Shown: positions 19,320-26,668 of the stretch, in pieces
Layout: every line of letters begins with the position of its first letter
Numbering within the stretch: position 1 is the first letter of the stretch
Virus record (IMG/VR): IMGVR_UViG_3300048586_000138
Location: 1-27,669 of that record
Origin: a virus
Direction: 5' to 3' (one strand)
DNA length: 27,669 nt
Notes under the pieces: model-generated
The model's input: the letters and a program-made list of their open reading frames with translations, nothing else
What the model was told of the DNA's origin: nothing
Database searches by the model: none
Translations under genes and position numbers: made by a program

Positions 19320-21403
19320 TCCACCGCATCGCCACCATCCTCAAGGATCGCATCGCCGCGTACACCTACGTGGACAAGATCGGCGGGCTCACGCGGATTG
19401 CCAGGCAGCAGCGTGAAGGCCGCGAGGTCGTGATCCCCGTGGCGGGTGACGTGGACGAGGCGTATGCGTGCGACCCGGCAACGATCCGGGACATGGTGCC
19501 CGATGACCGATACGGGTGCATGGTCTACTTCGAGGACCGGGGCACCACGCGCATCACCGAGCGCACCCGTGGCACCAGCTACCGGGCATCCTTGCGGCTT
19601 GTCTGCTGGGTGAACACGCTGAAGTTCGGAAGCGACCCCATGACGGCGGACCGCATCCTGGAGCAGTTCGTGAACGACCTGAACGTGGGGCAGCCGTACA
19701 ACACGGACACGCTGATCGGCCTGAAGCATTCGGTGGAAGGCTTCCCCCAGCGGGGAGCGTCCATCTTCAGCCAGTACACCTACCCCGAGGCTGCGCGGCA
19801 ATACCTGTTGTGGCCTTTTGATGCCTTCGCGCTGGACATCACAGCCACGTACCGGATCAAGCCGGGCTGTGAGGAGGCACCGGTGCCGGACGACGATGCC
19901 TGCTGGACGCCCCCGGTGACCAAGAAGCGCCGGAACCCCTCGGAGTTCACGTGCGACGAACTGACGGACCCGGCGACGGGGCTTACGGCTGCGCAGCTTG
20001 GGCCGGAGTGCCTGGACTGCGAAGGCGGCGGACCTTGCCCACCCACAACGGTCAACGGCACGGAAAGCGACACACCGACGATCTTGGTTCAACAGGGGGG
20101 CGTGAACGTTGGGACATTGAACCCTGCCACGGGCGTGCATACGGTGCCGGAGTGCGACCCTTGCCCACCTTGCGACCCGCTGACGGTGACGCTGGATGGC
20201 GTGGAGATCGTGAACGAGGCGGACCCTTGCGGGGTGGATGTGGAATTGACGTGTGCGGATACGGTGGACGCCGTGTGGGTGAATGGTGCTGGCGACAACA
20301 ATTCAAACGGCATCTATATCTTCGATGGGTACGGTGGCCCTGCCGGAATAATGGCGGCGAAGAAGTATAGAAACTCATTTGGACACATTATCGCAGCAAG
20401 CGACTTCGACGGTCCAGAAGGCCCGTTTGGATGGACGTTGTATGATTCAACGGATGGACAAGACTATTCTAGCGGTAGTCTGGACTTCAGTACATTCCCT
20501 AGCGTAGGTCAGTGGATTTCTGGATCAGGTGTAGACCCAGCCCCAACCGTACGCCAAGCCACCATCGGCGACATCTGCGGCGGTGGCGACTGCCCGGCGT
20601 GCGAAGATGTAACGGTCCAGCTTCGGGACAGCGCAGGCAACAACATCGGCGCGGCTGACGTGTACCCAGCAGGCACCACGACCACGAAGACCGCGCCGGA
20701 TGCGAGTTGGACGCTGAAGGATCAGGATGGCAACACGCTTGACAGTGGCGCGATCGCCAGCGGTGGGGCGGCGGATATTGTGGCTCCGGATGCCAAAGTG
20801 CAACTTCTGGACAGTGCTGGAAACAACATCGGGAGCTCGAATAGCTACCTGAGCGGCAGCATCAACAACCTGACGGCCCCGGATGGAACGTTCAGGACCA
20901 CGGACGGGCTGACCACGATTGCGCCGGTGAAGAGCAACGGCACGGCTGACGCACCACAGACGCAGGTACCATACAAGGACGCAGCCAACGCCGACCAACT
21001 GACCACGGCTGAGGATACGGTGTTCGCAAGTGGCACGCTTCGCCCTGATACCATCATCCCGCGCATCACCATCTACGAAAGTGACGGGGTGACGGTGCAG
21101 GGATACACGGACATCGGCAACCCGTTCTACACGGTGGATGCCTGCCCGCCATCAGCGCCCGCATTCGTGAAGTTCATTTGGCAGGCTGGTGATGCCGACA
21201 CGTACCTGTGGACGGTCACTGCCGATGAAGCGGGAACATACGGCACCTACACGCCCACGGGCACCAACGGAACGCTGACCTACAGCAAGAACGGCGGCGG
21301 CTATGCTGCTCTGTCAGGGGCTATCACCTTGGCGGTGAGTGATACCATCACCGTGCGCCGCACCACCACCACCAACGCCGGAAGTGTGAAATGGGAAGCC
21401 TGA
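19316..21403 (+). CDS. Neck-type N-terminus fused to multi-domain virion adhesin
   Basis: A 695-residue mosaic protein. Residues 1-190 look like a tail-terminator or neck protein (RIATILKDRIAAYTYVDKIG, DRILEQFVNDLNVGQPY, FALDITATYRI). The rest is a chain of beta-rich modules with cysteine hinges at 232/235/241, 280/283/286 and 421/426/429. Residues about 318-410 are an NG-x-Y module ending in PAPTV and encoded by visibly AT-richer DNA. Residues 434-463 and 495-524 are two copies of a VQLxDSAGNNIG repeat. The last 80 residues (YLWTVTADEAGTYGTYTPTG) look like an Ig-like or beta-sandwich domain. Probably a virion protein with receptor- or surface-binding parts; the fusion may be natural as the frame is unbroken. 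Confidence 0.65.
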   Translation: MIHRIATILKDRIAAYTYVDKIGGLTRIARQQREGREVVIPVAGDVDEAYACDPATIRDMVPDDRYGCMVYFEDRGTTRITERTRGTSYRASLRLVCWVNTLKFGSDPMTADRILEQFVNDLNVGQPYNTDTLIGLKHSVEGFPQRGASIFSQYTYPEAARQYLLWPFDAFALDITATYRIKPGCEEAPVPDDDACWTPPVTKKRRNPSEFTCDELTDPATGLTAAQLGPECLDCEGGGPCPPTTVNGTESDTPTILVQQGGVNVGTLNPATGVHTVPECDPCPPCDPLTVTLDGVEIVNEADPCGVDVELTCADTVDAVWVNGAGDNNSNGIYIFDGYGGPAGIMAAKKYRNSFGHIIAASDFDGPEGPFGWTLYDSTDGQDYSSGSLDFSTFPSVGQWISGSGVDPAPTVRQATIGDICGGGDCPACEDVTVQLRDSAGNNIGAADVYPAGTTTTKTAPDASWTLKDQDGNTLDSGAIASGGAADIVAPDAKVQLLDSAGNNIGSSNSYLSGSINNLTAPDGTFRTTDGLTTIAPVKSNGTADAPQTQVPYKDAANADQLTTAEDTVFASGTLRPDTIIPRITIYESDGVTVQGYTDIGNPFYTVDACPPSAPAFVKFIWQAGDADTYLWTVTADEAGTYGTYTPTGTNGTLTYSKNGGGYAALSGAITLAVSDTITVRRTTTTNAGSVKWEA
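20615..20704 (+). repeat. Internal protein repeat, copy 1
   Basis: Encodes residues 434-463 of the mosaic virion protein, of the form VQLRDSAGNNIGAADVYPAG and ending TAPDA. A matching copy begins 61 codons later. Confidence 0.7.
20798..20887 (+). repeat. Internal protein repeat, copy 2
   Basis: Encodes residues 495-524, of the form VQLLDSAGNNIGSSNSYLSG and ending TAPDG. The DNA is not identical to copy 1 (for example AGTGCTGGA against AGCGCAGGC), so the duplication is old or under selection for protein. Confidence 0.7.
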
Positions 21404-22170
21404 TCGCGCCATCGTCGTTCCTGAACCAGAAGTGCGTCGACTTCGACGGGGGGGCTGATTACATGTACGTGGATGACCCATCATTCAAGGCCGACACGGC
21501 CGGGGCTTGGTCCTTCTGGGCGAAGCTGGACAGCGTGTTCGTAGCGGATGGAGTACATCCAATGTTCGGTTATGGTGTACGGTCTGGTGCGAATAACGCT
21601 CAGTTCCTTTTTGGTCCACGAAGGGTAGTAGCTACAACGGGTGCCAACACATTCATGTCAATTACGCACCGGCCTACGAACGGCGGGACAATATCTGGAT
21701 ACTCGGGCACCACAACGCAGCTCGTTGCGGGTGTATGGATGCACTTCGTGGTCCAGTCCAACGGTACGGCTTGGTCCATGTGGGTAAACGGAGTTGCGCA
21801 GACTATGACGCAGTGGAATGTCACAGGAAGCAACAACGGAGACTGGTACGGCGATGTGAGCGGTGCCGACCACCGAATGACCGTAGGCGTGAACTACGTC
21901 AGTAACGGACCGGGAATGGGGTACTATCCCGGCCTATTGGATGAAGTGACCTACCTCAGTGGCCGCATATTCACAGCCGGGGAGGTGGCATCGCTGTACA
22001 ACGGTGGCACCCCGGCTAACCCGCGAAAGCTCGCATCCATCCAAGCGGACCTTGAAACGTGGTACCGCATGGGCGACAGCCGCGACGATGCCACCACGGT
22101 GTTCGATGAAGTGGGCAGCAACGACCTGACGCTGGTGAATATGGACGCATCGAACTACGTCACCCCATGA
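21391..22170 (+). CDS. LamG/concanavalin A-like lectin-domain protein
   Basis: A 259-residue protein with a LamG-type jelly-roll. It has FDGGADYMYVDDPSFKADT near 18-36, AWSFWAKLD, then LVAGVWMHFVVQSNGTAWSM with the typical W-x-H-x-x-V, a VNGVAQ strand and GLLDEVTYLSGRIFTAGEVA with SLYNGG, the ending seen in LamG-type phage and bacterial adhesins (the acidic pair before V binds or positions metal). A short C-terminal extension follows. It overlaps the mosaic virion gene by 13 bases and has the same AT-richer base use in places. Likely binds host surface glycans as a tail-fibre or decoration protein. Confidence 0.8.
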   Translation: MGSLIAPSSFLNQKCVDFDGGADYMYVDDPSFKADTAGAWSFWAKLDSVFVADGVHPMFGYGVRSGANNAQFLFGPRRVVATTGANTFMSITHRPTNGGTISGYSGTTTQLVAGVWMHFVVQSNGTAWSMWVNGVAQTMTQWNVTGSNNGDWYGDVSGADHRMTVGVNYVSNGPGMGYYPGLLDEVTYLSGRIFTAGEVASLYNGGTPANPRKLASIQADLETWYRMGDSRDDATTVFDEVGSNDLTLVNMDASNYVTP

Positions 22171-22520
22171 GCACCGTGGCATCCATCATCCTTGTTGCCC
22201 TCCTTTGGGGCCTCGCGTGCGCCTTCGTCGGCGTGGTCTATGCCGTGGTGCTGGCAGAGGATGATACGCCGCTGAACAAGTGGTTCGACCTGCTTCGCTG
22301 GGCACAGGAGCGCGGCGGCTGGACCTCGTGGGTATCCTCCCCCCTCGGCGGCTGTCAAAACTGCTTCAGCGGGCAACTGGCCCTGTGGTCGTTCTCCATC
22401 GTTCTTCCTTGGTCAACCGACCCGCTATCCACCGCCGCCCACCTGTTCGCCGGGTGCAGTGCCGTTATCTTCGCCCACATCATAACGACACTCCACCGAT
22501 GGCTGAAGAACATGATCTGA
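22167..22520 (+). CDS. Membrane protein, 117 residues
   Basis: The protein has an N-terminal membrane helix (VASIILVALLWGLACAFVGV), a 40-residue loop with LLRWAQERGGW, then GGCQNCFSGQLALWSFSIVL, which starts a second helix, and AAHLFAGCSAVIFAHIITTL as a third. A GGCQNCFSGQ motif with paired cysteines recalls the CxxC entry of DUF1360-type membrane proteins. It overlaps the LamG gene by 4 bases and the tail chaperone start by 22 bases. In siphophages this interval sometimes holds small membrane proteins of unknown role; no lysis function is shown. Confidence 0.65.
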   Translation: MSTVASIILVALLWGLACAFVGVVYAVVLAEDDTPLNKWFDLLRWAQERGGWTSWVSSPLGGCQNCFSGQLALWSFSIVLPWSTDPLSTAAHLFAGCSAVIFAHIITTLHRWLKNMI

Positions 22521-23083
22521 ACGAGCACACCCGGGTGGGCCTTCGCAAGTTGGACCCCGAGACCAAGACCTTCGAGGCCAACGGAAGGCGGTACACGGCC
22601 GTCACGTCCCTGACCGTTGAACGCTACGAAGCGTACGAACTCTATCAAGCGGAGATCGGTATCGGCCGCACCTTCGAGGAGATCCAAGGTGGCATCAACA
22701 AGGCGTTCGAGCTATGCAACGAGGTGGCCACGGGGAAGAAGGTATTTGCCGAGATGGCGGTCCTGCTCCACGACCTGTCCATCGGATGCACGCTGGTGGG
22801 CACCACGCAGCCCCACGCGGTGCTCAAGCTATGCGCCCTGTTCCTTGTCCGTGACGGGGAGGACCTGCGCACGATCGACGACCAACTGGTGCAGGACAAG
22901 ATCGACGACTGGAAGGCCGAGGGCATCGACATGGGGTATTTTTTCGGCTTTGCCCTGCGTTCTATTCCAGGCTTTCTCGCGGCTTACAGAGCCGCTTCCC
23001 TGAGTTCTTCACCAAGGGCGACGACGAAGGCGGAAAGCACGCAGGGCCACCCGAGTACTACCCCCAGCGGATCGCCCGCATAA
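22499..23083 (+). CDS. Tail assembly chaperone, upstream (gpG-like) product
   Basis: Chaperone that holds the tape measure protein during tail assembly, made in two forms by a -1 frameshift. The 0-frame product has 194 residues. The core is helical: LTVERYEAYELYQAEIGIGR, IQGGINKAFELCNEVATGKK, FAEMAVLLHDLSIG, AVLKLCALFLVRDGEDLRT, then IDDQLVQDKIDDWKAEG and MGYFFGFALRSIPGFLAAYR. Beyond about residue 165 the 0-frame sequence becomes low-complexity serine/threonine/proline, as expected for a tail after the shift site. The position right before the tape measure is the classical place. ATG 22499 is chosen over a longer reading from 22280 that overlaps the membrane gene fully. Confidence 0.8.
   Translation: MAEEHDLNEHTRVGLRKLDPETKTFEANGRRYTAVTSLTVERYEAYELYQAEIGIGRTFEEIQGGINKAFELCNEVATGKKVFAEMAVLLHDLSIGCTLVGTTQPHAVLKLCALFLVRDGEDLRTIDDQLVQDKIDDWKAEGIDMGYFFGFALRSIPGFLAAYRAASLSSSPRATTKAESTQGHPSTTPSGSPA
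22939..22945 (+). promoter_or_regulatory. Slippery heptamer for -1 ribosomal frameshift
   Basis: TTTTTTC lies in the zero frame as T TTT TTC, preceded by the codon TAT, so tandem slippage to TTT TTT is possible. A -1 shift here joins the chaperone frame to an open frame that continues to 23355 without a stop. It is the only six-T run I noticed in the window. Confidence 0.75.
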
Positions 23084-23355
23084 AGGCCCGGCACCATGGG
23101 CTCATGGCAGCGATCAGCGACGGGAAGATGGGAGAGGCCAACGTATGGCGGGCGATGGACGTGTTCGACTTCTTCTACGCACTGAGAGCGCAACAGGCAT
23201 ACATCCGGGACAAGACGGCAACGATCAAAAAAGCACAAGGCCATGGCGAAGAAGGTGGAACTGGAGTTCGAGGCGGCGGGAAGTCTGTTCGACGACCTCA
23301 GGGCAATGGCCCAGGCCGTGGGGCAGCTTCGGACCGAGACGGGCAAGGCGACTGA
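22945..23355 (+). CDS. Frameshift extension of the tail chaperone (gpGT-like)
   Basis: The -1 frame is open from before the heptamer to TGA at 23353-23355 and encodes protein-like sequence: RFPEFFTKGDDEGGKHAGPP, EYYPQRIARIKARHHGLMAA, and MGEANVWRAMDVFDFFYALR. If the ribosome slips at the heptamer the fusion has 285 residues. The 0-frame after about 22996 reads as low complexity while this frame stays amphipathic, so coding passes between frames somewhere between 22945 and 22996. The stretch after 23243 overlaps the tape measure start and becomes G/R-rich. The only internal ATG near its start is 23104, so without a shift it could be a separate short gene. Confidence 0.7.
   Translation, partial: RLCPAFYSRLSRGLQSRFPEFFTKGDDEGGKHAGPPEYYPQRIARIKARHHGLMAAISDGKMGEANVWRAMDVFDFFYALRAQQAYIRDKTATIKKAQGHGEEGGTGVRGGGKSVRRPQGNGPGRGAASDRDGQGD
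22979..22995 (+). promoter_or_regulatory. Short GC hairpin downstream of the slip site
   Basis: GCGGCT and AGCCGC pair around TACAG, a 6-bp stem with a 5-base loop. It begins 33 bases after the heptamer, farther than the 5-9 bases usual for a stimulatory structure, so its part in shifting is uncertain. Confidence 0.35.
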
Positions 23356-26300
23356 CGGCATACAGGCGGACCTCAAGGACAGCGCCCGCGATGCGCAGCA
23401 GTTCAGCAAGGCCGTGGAGGGCGGCACCAAAGTCGTGACCGCACTGGGCAAGGCTGTGGCGGCATCCAACACGGGCGGGTTCGTCAAGGGCATCGATGCG
23501 GCTTCGGCTGCAACGAAGGGACTGGAGGCATCCGTCAAGGGCGTGACCGACCAGACCAGCAAGGCGTCCGACAACCTGGAGGCCATCGCGGCATCGGCCC
23601 GGACGGCATCCACCAGCGGCAAGGCATCACTGGCCGGGCTCGGTGACCAAGCGGTACGTTCCCAGCAGCAGATCGCCCAAAGCCTCGGCATCACCGTAGC
23701 GCAGTACGAAGCCATCCGCGAGGAGGTGCGGGCCACGGGCATCGACAGCGATGTGTTCACCGAGGCCATCGCGGAGGCGGTCGCTGAACTGGCTGCGGCC
23801 GGGGTGCAGGCAGAGGACTTGGCGGCGAACTTCGAGGAGGTGACCGACCCGGTGGTGAGCCTGCAACGACAACTGCGGGCCGCAAAGCTGGAGGCCGGGG
23901 CCTTGGCTGCTGAGTTCGGTATCGACAGCGAACAGGCATTGGCGGCCCAGCGCCGGGTGGCTGAACTTGGGGATGAGGTAGGCGACCTGACGGCCCGCTT
24001 CGATGCCTTCAACCCCGACAAGAAGTTCGAGGCGTTCAACCAGCTCCAGTTCTCCCTTGTGGCGGGCCTGTCCGCCGTTCAGCAGTCGGTCGGGCTGTTG
24101 GCCGGTGATAACGAGGGGCTGCAAAAGGTCCTGTTCGGGTTCCAATCCTTGCTGTTCGCTACCCAGAGCCTCCAGCAGTTCACCGGTGGGTTCGGGGATG
24201 CGCTCAAGACCCTGCGTGCGACCTTGGGCCTCACCAGCACGGCCACGGCGGCACAAACGGCGGCAACGGTGGCAAGCGGTACGGCTACGGCTGCGGCGGG
24301 TGGTGCGGCTGCGGCATCGGCTACCGGATGGGCAGCGGCCACGGCAGCGGTCAAAGCCTTCACGCTGTCCCTGCTCACGAACCCCATCTTCCTGGTCGTT
24401 GCCGCCTTGGGTGCTTTGGCCGTAGCGGTAGCAACCTCCGGGAATGACGCGGAGAAGGCCATGAAGCAGTGGGACGACCTGTTCGACAGCCTGGACCAGT
24501 TCCGGGGGATCAGCGACCAGACCATCGACCTGGACAAGCAGCTCACGGACCTTGACATCGCCCGCCAACGGATCGCGGCCAGCGAGGGGGACTTCGCCAC
24601 GGCCCGCCGCTTGGTGCAGGACAGCGCGAACGCGGAGATCGAGGCCATCAACGCCAAGGCAGCGGCCAGGCGCCGTGATGCTGCCGAACTGCAGCGGGCC
24701 CTTGATGTGCTGATCGCTACGGGCGACCTTGAGGTGGAGGAGATCCGCGACCGCCAGCAGCAGATCGACGGCATCCTTGAGGAAGCGTCCAACACGTACA
24801 GCCAGCAGTTGGTGGTGCGCCGGGCCGCTGAGAACGAACTGGCACAGATCGACAAGGAGGCACTGGACCGCGCCAAGGAGAACGCCCAGCAGCGCAAGGC
24901 GCTCAACGAGGAACTGGTCCAAGCCGCCCGTGACCTCGCCCGCCGCGTGCGCGATGCCCAACGGGAAGCTGCCGGACAGGATGACCCATTCGAGAGGGTG
25001 CGCATCGAACGCCAGGTGGCACAGGAGGAGGTGGACGAACTCCAGCGGGGCTTCGAGCGCAAGCTGGCGGCCATCGAACTCCAGAAGCGGATCGGCGTGC
25101 AGGCTTGGCAGGACTTGTCCGATGCCGAGAAGGACGCTCGCGCCGATGCACTGATCGACAACGGCGACATCCGCCTACCGGCCCAGCAGCAGGAGCAGAT
25201 CAACGCCCTGCGCCTACTGGCCGAGGAGCGGTACTTGGAGCAGGTGGACGAACTGTTGCAGGAACAGGCCCGCCTGCGCATCGAACTGATCGAGGACAGC
25301 AACGAACGCGAACGGGCAGTCTTTGTACAGGGCCTCAATGAGCGGTTGGATGCACTGCGTCAGGCCAAGATAGAAGAGGACGAGATCAACCGATTTGCAG
25401 CCCTCGAACTTGCCCGCTTTGAGCGAGAGGTTGCACTTGCCAAGGTCGCCTTGGACGAGCAGATCCAGACGGCCCGGGTGAACGCCTTGCAGAACCAAGG
25501 GGAGCCGGAGAAGGTCTTTGTACGCCGCAAGGAACTGGAACTGCTGGCGATCAAGGAGGCCAGCGCCCAGGCCCAACTCAAGATCATCGAAGGGCAGACT
25601 GGCAAGGAAGCCGAACTGGTACGGGCCAACCTTGCCGTGATACTGGCGGAGATCGCCCGATCGCGTGCTGAACTCGCCAACAACCCTGTGAAGCTTGACC
25701 TACTGGACCTCCTCGGGGTGAAGGAGGAGGACAAGGAGGACTACAAAAAGGCCGTGTCCGACCTGTTCGCCGCAACGACAGAACTGATCTCGGCCGGTAT
25801 CGAGGCGCAACAGCAGGAGGTTGACGCGCGTATTTCAGCGACCGACCAGATCATCGCCGATGCCCAGCGCCGCCGCTCCGAACTGACCAGCGAACTGGAA
25901 CGCGAACTGCAAGCACAGCGGGAGGGCTATGCCAACAATTCGGACGCCATCCGCGCCGAACTTGAAACGGTGAACCAAGCCGAACGGGATGCGACGGCAC
26001 AGCGCAAGATCGCCATCGCTGAACGGCAGGCGTTGGCCCGTAAGCAGGTAGCCATCGACGCAGTGACGCAAGGTTCGGCTCTCGCAACGTCTGCGGCCAA
26101 CCTTATCATCGGATGGAGCAGCCTGCCGTTCGGGGCTGGCCTTATCTCCGCCTTCGCACAGATCGCCAGCATCTACGCCTTCTTCGCCAAGGTCCGTGCA
26201 CAGAGCAAGGCCGCCAGCCAGCCGGACCAGTTCGAGGACGGCGGATGGGTGGGCGGAAAGCGTCACAGCCAGGGCGGAACGGTGATCGAGGCCGAGAGGG

Positions 26301-26668
26301 ACGAGTTCGTGGTGAACCGTAAGAGCGCCGGGAAGTACGCGCCGCTGATCGAGGCCATCAACGACGACAACCTCGCAAGCCTTCGCCCGCCCGACCTCAA
26401 AGCGTTCCTCGGGGCCATGGGCATCCGCATGAGCGACGAGGCCGTGAAGGACGTGGCCGATACCCACCGGAACGAACGGGCGATCAATATCACGGGCGGC
26501 AACCTGAAGACCGACCGCCTCGAACAGCGCGTGGTGGAACTGACCAACGAGGTGAAGGCCCTTCGCGCCGATGCCAAGGCCAAGGACGAGGAGACCATCC
26601 TGCCGGACGGTACGCGCATCACCAAGCGCAAGGGAGTGACCACCATCATCCGAAAGCGTAAGCCATGA
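23243..26668 (+). CDS. Tape measure protein
   Basis: Sets tail length and is later ejected. At 1141 residues it is the longest gene here. It opens MAKKVELEFEAAGSLFDDLR, has long alternating helices, and two hydrophobic zones, near residues 372-400 (SLLTNPIFLVVAALGALAVA) and near 945-985 (GAGLISAFAQIASIYAFFAK), as expected for membrane-crossing parts. The middle has long coiled coils (LAQIDKEALDRAKENAQQRK, QQEQINALRLLAEERYLEQV). The C-terminus has GGWVGGKRHSQGGTVIEAER and DEFVVNRKSA, a pattern common in Bacteroidota phage tape measures. No lysozyme or peptidase motif is seen. By the usual 1.5 angstrom per residue rule the tail would be near 170 nm. It starts inside the chaperone extension and overlaps the next gene by 4 bases. 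Confidence 0.92.
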   Translation: MAKKVELEFEAAGSLFDDLRAMAQAVGQLRTETGKATDGIQADLKDSARDAQQFSKAVEGGTKVVTALGKAVAASNTGGFVKGIDAASAATKGLEASVKGVTDQTSKASDNLEAIAASARTASTSGKASLAGLGDQAVRSQQQIAQSLGITVAQYEAIREEVRATGIDSDVFTEAIAEAVAELAAAGVQAEDLAANFEEVTDPVVSLQRQLRAAKLEAGALAAEFGIDSEQALAAQRRVAELGDEVGDLTARFDAFNPDKKFEAFNQLQFSLVAGLSAVQQSVGLLAGDNEGLQKVLFGFQSLLFATQSLQQFTGGFGDALKTLRATLGLTSTATAAQTAATVASGTATAAAGGAAAASATGWAAATAAVKAFTLSLLTNPIFLVVAALGALAVAVATSGNDAEKAMKQWDDLFDSLDQFRGISDQTIDLDKQLTDLDIARQRIAASEGDFATARRLVQDSANAEIEAINAKAAARRRDAAELQRALDVLIATGDLEVEEIRDRQQQIDGILEEASNTYSQQLVVRRAAENELAQIDKEALDRAKENAQQRKALNEELVQAARDLARRVRDAQREAAGQDDPFERVRIERQVAQEEVDELQRGFERKLAAIELQKRIGVQAWQDLSDAEKDARADALIDNGDIRLPAQQQEQINALRLLAEERYLEQVDELLQEQARLRIELIEDSNERERAVFVQGLNERLDALRQAKIEEDEINRFAALELARFEREVALAKVALDEQIQTARVNALQNQGEPEKVFVRRKELELLAIKEASAQAQLKIIEGQTGKEAELVRANLAVILAEIARSRAELANNPVKLDLLDLLGVKEEDKEDYKKAVSDLFAATTELISAGIEAQQQEVDARISATDQIIADAQRRRSELTSELERELQAQREGYANNSDAIRAELETVNQAERDATAQRKIAIAERQALARKQVAIDAVTQGSALATSAANLIIGWSSLPFGAGLISAFAQIASIYAFFAKVRAQSKAASQPDQFEDGGWVGGKRHSQGGTVIEAERDEFVVNRKSAGKYAPLIEAINDDNLASLRPPDLKAFLGAMGIRMSDEAVKDVADTHRNERAINITGGNLKTDRLEQRVVELTNEVKALRADAKAKDEETILPDGTRITKRKGVTTIIRKRKP

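Noticed and set aside
23226-23233. Six-A run followed by G just before the tape measure ATG, read as a second slip site
   Set aside because: In the chaperone extension frame the run is read AAA AAA GCA, not as the A AAA AAG arrangement needed, and the tape measure has its own ATG 10 bases later.
23627-24961. 444-residue minus-strand frame in the tape measure gene (also long ones at 22984-24039, 24079-25338 and 17036-18406)
   Set aside because: All lie fully opposite clear + strand genes and are low-complexity (serine/alanine or leucine/glycine runs) caused by high GC at third positions.
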